8,929 bases of DNA, taken from contig JACZXM010000089.1 of the NCBI GenBank assembly GCA_022571615.1, forward strand, positions 1 to 8,929, read 5' to 3'. Positions 5,915-8,929 of the stretch are shown piece after piece. This DNA comes from Acidobacteriota bacterium. Its GTDB lineage: Bacteria; Acidobacteriota; UBA890; WLXD01. The notes under the pieces were generated by a model. It ran no database searches, was not told where the DNA came from, and worked only from the letters and a program-made list of their open reading frames with translations. Each line of letters begins with the position of its first letter. Positions within the stretch are counted from its first letter, which is position 1. A program made the position numbers and the translations under genes.

Positions 5915-6259
5915 CTAGTTCTCCTCGTCTAGCAACTCGAGCTCGGCCTCACCCATGGGCGTGTCGAAATATAGCGCTACCTCGAACAAGGACCCGTTGG
6001 CTGCACAGCGACGCACGGAACCGTAGACCATCGTGCGCCCCAAGACCCCGATCGCCAGAGGAAAGTGCACGACGCAGCGGGTCCCAGCGTCGATAGGTCG
6101 GTCCACCTGCGCTAACAACCCGCCAGGACTCACGTTCACGGTCTTGCCCCGGGCCTGAAAACGCGCATCGGTGTGATCGAAGCCATGCAGCTCCACGTCA
6201 AGCGCCACCGGGACGGCTGCAGCTTGCCGTTCGTGGGTTCGACGCTCGGGGGCGCTCAC
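5915..6259 (-). CDS. PilZ domain protein
   Basis: This 114-residue, single-domain cytoplasmic protein has the cyclic-di-GMP-binding signature of PilZ: an N-terminal arginine motif ERRTHER (R7xxxR11) and NVSPGG (N42, S44, G47), matching (D/N)xSxxG. β-strand-rich sequence follows to an acidic C-terminus (LELLDEEN). The start is GTG, overlapping the transporter stop as GTGA; a GGGAG ribosome site (+ strand 6269–6273) lies 9 bases upstream. Both ligand motifs are intact, so c-di-GMP binding is likely. The output is unknown, because stand-alone PilZ proteins act through partner proteins. It is the last gene of the - strand run and is translationally coupled to the transporter, suggesting co-expression rather than a direct functional link. 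Confidence 0.82.
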   Translation of the reverse strand: MSAPERRTHERQAAAVPVALDVELHGFDHTDARFQARGKTVNVSPGGLLAQVDRPIDAGTRCVVHFPLAIGVLGRTMVYGSVRRCAANGSLFEVALYFDTPMGEAELELLDEEN

Positions 6260-7200
6260 GGGCTCTCACTCCCGCGACCGCGGCCGATTAGCACGACATT
6301 CGACAACAAGATCAATCCGCCTCCCAGCCACATCCCGACGGTGAGCGACTCCCCGAAGAACAGGTACGCCAGCACCGCGGCGCTGATCGGCTCGAGCAGC
6401 AGCAGTATCCCCGCGGTGGAAGCCTGGACGCGCCGCAGGCCCCACATGGCGAGCAGAGCCGGCAGCACGCTGCCGACCAGAGTGTATACGGCAACCGCCT
6501 GCCATTGCCGGGCCCATACCGCAGGATCCAATCGACTCATCGCCGGTTCCGGCAGCAGAGCTCGTACGAGAGGATACGCAGCCAGCAGCCAGACGGCGGT
6601 GAACGCCGTATAACCGAAGGTCGTCGTCAACGCTGGGTTGCCTCTTAGCCCGCTCACGCGTGAGAACATCACCCACAAGGACAACATCAACCCGCCAGCC
6701 ATGGCGGCCAGCAGCCCCGCCACCGAGACGTCGCCGATCTGGCCGAACGGATCGAATAAGACCACGGTGCCGAGGACCGCCAACAATACCGACCCCAGTT
6801 TGCGCCGTGTTATTGCCTCCTGTAGCCAGACACGCGCGAAAATCACGGTCCAGATGGGCTGCGAGTACAACAACAACACGACCAGCGCCACTGGCACGCC
6901 GAGGACGATCCCTGCGAACTGGGTTAGCTGTAGCGCGGCCCCGGCTGCACCGAACAGCAGGAAGAAACCGAGGTCAGAGGCGCGGGGCCGGTACGCCGGG
7001 ATGACGGCGATCATCGGGCCCAGCAGCAGCGCTCCGAACAACACCCCGGTTAGCGATACCTCGAGCAGGGAAAAGCCCGAGTTGACGAAATACCGGCCGC
7101 CGACGGCAATCGTGCCGTAGAACACCGAAGCCACCGCTACGGCGAGCTGACGCAAACGATCGTCGCCCTTGGTTGCCGGCTTCACGGGCTCCCGAGCCAC
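6256..7200 (-). CDS. EamA/DMT family transporter
   Basis: This 314-residue integral membrane protein has about ten hydrophobic helices arranged as two EamA repeats (roughly 17–150 and 160–308). The DMT superfamily hallmarks are present: a charged N-terminus, small-residue-rich helices, a motif LLLYSQPIWTVIFARVWLQE at the end of the first repeat, and LLLLEPISAAVLAYLFFGESLT at the equivalent place in the second. Family members export amino acids, metabolites or drugs (e.g. RhtA for threonine/homoserine). The neighbouring dehydratase makes an amino-acid substrate plausible but unproven. The start given is a GTG overlapping the dehydratase gene by 19 bases. An in-frame GTG at 7185 (309 residues) would give a 4-base GTGA overlap like the other junctions here and has GGGAG just upstream, so it may be the true start. 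Confidence 0.9.
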   Translation of the reverse strand: MAREPVKPATKGDDRLRQLAVAVASVFYGTIAVGGRYFVNSGFSLLEVSLTGVLFGALLLGPMIAVIPAYRPRASDLGFFLLFGAAGAALQLTQFAGIVLGVPVALVVLLLYSQPIWTVIFARVWLQEAITRRKLGSVLLAVLGTVVLFDPFGQIGDVSVAGLLAAMAGGLMLSLWVMFSRVSGLRGNPALTTTFGYTAFTAVWLLAAYPLVRALLPEPAMSRLDPAVWARQWQAVAVYTLVGSVLPALLAMWGLRRVQASTAGILLLLEPISAAVLAYLFFGESLTVGMWLGGGLILLSNVVLIGRGRGSESP

Positions 7201-8165
7201 GCTGCGAGCTGCCGCAAGTCGACGTTGCCGCCGCTGATCAATACCCCCACTCGTTTTCCTTCACACTCGACCTTGCCTTCGAGCAAAGCTGCAACCCCGA
7301 GCGCGCCGGTAGGCTCGACGACGATCTTGAGCCGCTCCATCAGGAAACGCATCGCTCTTACCAGGGCGTCGTCTGAGACCGTTACCATGCCGTCGACGAG
7401 CTCGAGCACCATCGGAAAGGTGATCTCCCCCAGGCTCGTCGTACGAGCCCCATCGGCGATGGTCTCGGGGTTGTCCACCGACTGCAAGCGGCCGCTGTGG
7501 AACGATCGTGTGGCATCATCCCCGGCCTCCGGCTCGACGCCGACGACCTGGCAGCCGGGTTGCAGGGCCCGCGCCACCAGCGCGCTACCGGAAAGCAAGC
7601 CCCCACCCCCACACGGCGTCAGCAGCAGGTCCAGTCCGCCGACGGCCTGGAGCAACTCGCGCGCCGCGGTTCCCTGCCCCGCCACCACATCGGGATGGTC
7701 GAACGGCGGGATCAGGGCCAGCCCGCGTTCGGCCGCGATGGCCTGGCCGAGCTCCTCTCGAGCGGTCGAAAACCGGTCGTAGGTGACGATCTCGGCACCG
7801 TACGCTCGCGTCGCTTCGAGCTTCACCGACGACGCATCCTGCGGCATGATGATGGTGGTAGAGACTCCGAGCAACCGTCCCGCCAAGGCCATCGCCTGGG
7901 CGTGGTTGCCGGAGGAGTATGCGAGTGCGCCGCGCTCCGGGGTCTCAACCGCCAGCCGAGCCAGGGCGTTGTAGGCGCCCCGAAACTTGAACGCGCCGGC
8001 GCGCTGGAAGTTCTCGCACTTGAGCCATACATGTGCGCCGGAGCACTCATCGAGGCTGCGTGCGGTCAGCACCGGGGTGTGATGCACAACGGGTTCAAGC
8101 CGCCGCGCCGCGTCCACCACATCGTCGTACACAACAGGGAGCTGCAATCGTGTCGAAGCGCTCAT
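7182..8165 (-). CDS. PLP-dependent threonine/serine dehydratase, possibly threo-3-hydroxyaspartate ammonia-lyase
   Basis: This 327-residue cytoplasmic fold-type II PLP enzyme removes water and ammonia from a β-hydroxy amino acid to give a 2-oxo acid. Visible motifs: AFKFRGAYNAL with Schiff-base Lys60, substrate loop SSGNHAQ (84–90), phosphate-binding GGGGLLSG (186–193), EPTGA (284–288) and SGGN with Ser311 near the pyridine nitrogen. There is no C-terminal ACT domain, so it is not the isoleucine-feedback biosynthetic IlvA of about 500 residues. The divalent-metal site of serine racemase and hydroxyaspartate dehydratase appears kept: E211, G215 and D217 at spacings 0/+4/+6 in GVEPEAGDDA, and FQRAGAFKFRGAYNA is like those enzymes. 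Substrate could therefore be threonine, serine or threo-3-hydroxyaspartate. The start is ATG with only a weak ribosome site; the gene lies 37 bases after the NYN gene and overlaps the transporter gene. Confidence 0.9.
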   Translation of the reverse strand: MSASTRLQLPVVYDDVVDAARRLEPVVHHTPVLTARSLDECSGAHVWLKCENFQRAGAFKFRGAYNALARLAVETPERGALAYSSGNHAQAMALAGRLLGVSTTIIMPQDASSVKLEATRAYGAEIVTYDRFSTAREELGQAIAAERGLALIPPFDHPDVVAGQGTAARELLQAVGGLDLLLTPCGGGGLLSGSALVARALQPGCQVVGVEPEAGDDATRSFHSGRLQSVDNPETIADGARTTSLGEITFPMVLELVDGMVTVSDDALVRAMRFLMERLKIVVEPTGALGVAALLEGKVECEGKRVGVLISGGNVDLRQLAAWLGSP

Positions 8166-8202
8166 GGGAGCTCGCTAGCAGCAGGCCGTGGTGGAAGAGC
8201 CG

Positions 8203-8929
8203 CTACCACTCGGGAGGCACGAACTCGCACGCCTCGACCGCTTTGTAACGACCACCCTCCTGTTCCACGAGGTCGAACTCGATGATCGTCTGACGACGCT
8301 TCATCGAGGCGAAGTCTTCGTTGCCGAGCGCCAGCCCGTCGTAGTCGCTGTAGTCGTTGATGTGCAAGAACACGTCGTCGCGGCGATCGCCATCGCCGAG
8401 ACCGGTCTGCACGGTGAGGAACCCGAAGCCCTTTTCCTCGATCACATGATGCATGACGCCACGCAGACGATCGGGATCGTCCTTTGGCTCCGGCAGGATC
8501 CCCGGATATAAGAATCCCGAGAAATAGTGGTCCACCGCGCGTCGGAGCTTGGAGCTGGTATTGGAGAACGACAGCAGGTCTACGCGGCGGCCCTTGCTTT
8601 GGAGCGCGTTGACCAGCCGCAGGAAGTTCCCGTCGCCACTGCCGATCAATAGATAGTCGAGGTTGTCCGCCTGCATCATGGCATCGACTGCAAGATCCAA
8701 GTCGACCTCGGCCTTGGAGTATGGCTCCCCGTTCTCGTTGGTGTAGTGCCGGACCTCCTTGAGCACCAGACGAAATCCTTCGCGCCGCACTGCGTCGCGG
8801 TACTCCGCCTTCTTGGCGCGGTACTCGGCGTCCTGTTCCTCGCGCTGGCGATCAACGGCCATGTACGCGTTGCCGCGGATCACCGTGCCGCCCTGAGCTT
8901 CGACGAGCGCCCGCACGGTCCTGAAACGA
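8203..8929 (-). CDS. NYN-domain (LabA/DUF88-like) protein fused to a cold-shock-like domain, 5' end beyond window
   Basis: The frame is open to the window edge, and the usual NYN start (…FIDxxN) is missing, so the gene begins to the right; the GTG at 8916 is only an internal candidate. Numbered from that codon, the NYN (PIN-like RNase) part shows GTVIRGNAYM, a basic/acidic coiled stretch (22–45), KAEVDLDLAVDAM (D72, D78) and LIGSGDGNF (89–98). Where most NYN proteins have SGDxDF, this has SGDGNF, so one acidic metal ligand is Asn (N97). The second domain (151–237) is cold-shock-like: RNP1-type KGFGFL (162–167), RNP2-type DVFLHI (181–186) and a β-strand EFDLVEQEGGRYKAVEA. This suggests an RNA-binding, possibly RNA-cleaving protein. 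It is first in the visible - strand run, 37 bases from the dehydratase; a functional link is not evident. Confidence 0.83.
   Translation of the reverse strand, partial: RFRTVRALVEAQGGTVIRGNAYMAVDRQREEQDAEYRAKKAEYRDAVRREGFRLVLKEVRHYTNENGEPYSKAEVDLDLAVDAMMQADNLDYLLIGSGDGNFLRLVNALQSKGRRVDLLSFSNTSSKLRRAVDHYFSGFLYPGILPEPKDDPDRLRGVMHHVIEEKGFGFLTVQTGLGDGDRRDDVFLHINDYSDYDGLALGNEDFASMKRRQTIIEFDLVEQEGGRYKAVEACEFVPPEW

Noticed and set aside
7497..8285. Long + strand open frame opposite the dehydratase gene
   Set aside because: Antisense shadow of a gene with all catalytic motifs intact; its translation is Arg/Gly-rich with no domain.

Overview
This is a GC-rich bacterial chromosomal window (about two-thirds G+C in the main genes; 4–5-base stop/start overlaps are common). 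Gene content (ABC-2 exporter, CPBP protease with a large extracytoplasmic part, secreted cyanophycinase-like hydrolase, PilZ protein, NYN–cold-shock fusion) would fit a free-living Gram-negative-type lineage such as Acidobacteriota or a related group. That placement is a weak inference, because no marker gene is present.

Layout. Bases 4–4359 hold a tightly packed + strand operon: an ABC ATPase, an ABC-2 permease and a CPBP intramembrane protease joined by 4-base overlaps, then a signal-peptide-bearing S51/cyanophycinase-like protein 41 bases downstream. Bases 4360–4804 hold no convincing gene but much secondary structure, including a 29-bp inverted repeat with one mismatch. Bases 4805–5626 look like acquired DNA of lower GC. 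They hold a VOC (glyoxalase/bleomycin-resistance fold) gene, a 61-bp site with the architecture of an integron attC, and a small two-helix membrane-protein gene interrupted by one in-frame TGA. Bases 5627–5914 are a gene-poor convergent junction. From 5915 to the right edge lies a - strand gene run. In transcription order it is an NYN-nuclease/cold-shock fusion (5' end beyond the window), a PLP-dependent threonine/hydroxyaspartate dehydratase, an EamA/DMT transporter and a PilZ-domain protein.

How the genes may work together. The first operon suggests export (ABC pair) plus membrane and periplasmic peptide processing (CPBP, cyanophycinase-like), but the substrate cannot be read from sequence. 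The - strand run pairs an amino-acid dehydratase with a DMT-family transporter, a plausible amino-acid detoxification/export pair. The middle looks like cassette-type insertion between two resident operons: VOC genes and small orphan membrane proteins are typical integron-cassette cargo, and the attC lies between them. No integrase is visible, so any cassette array is either larger than this window or a relic. The most noteworthy points are the attC and the interrupted membrane gene, whose reading frame stays open for 63 well-structured codons past the TGA.
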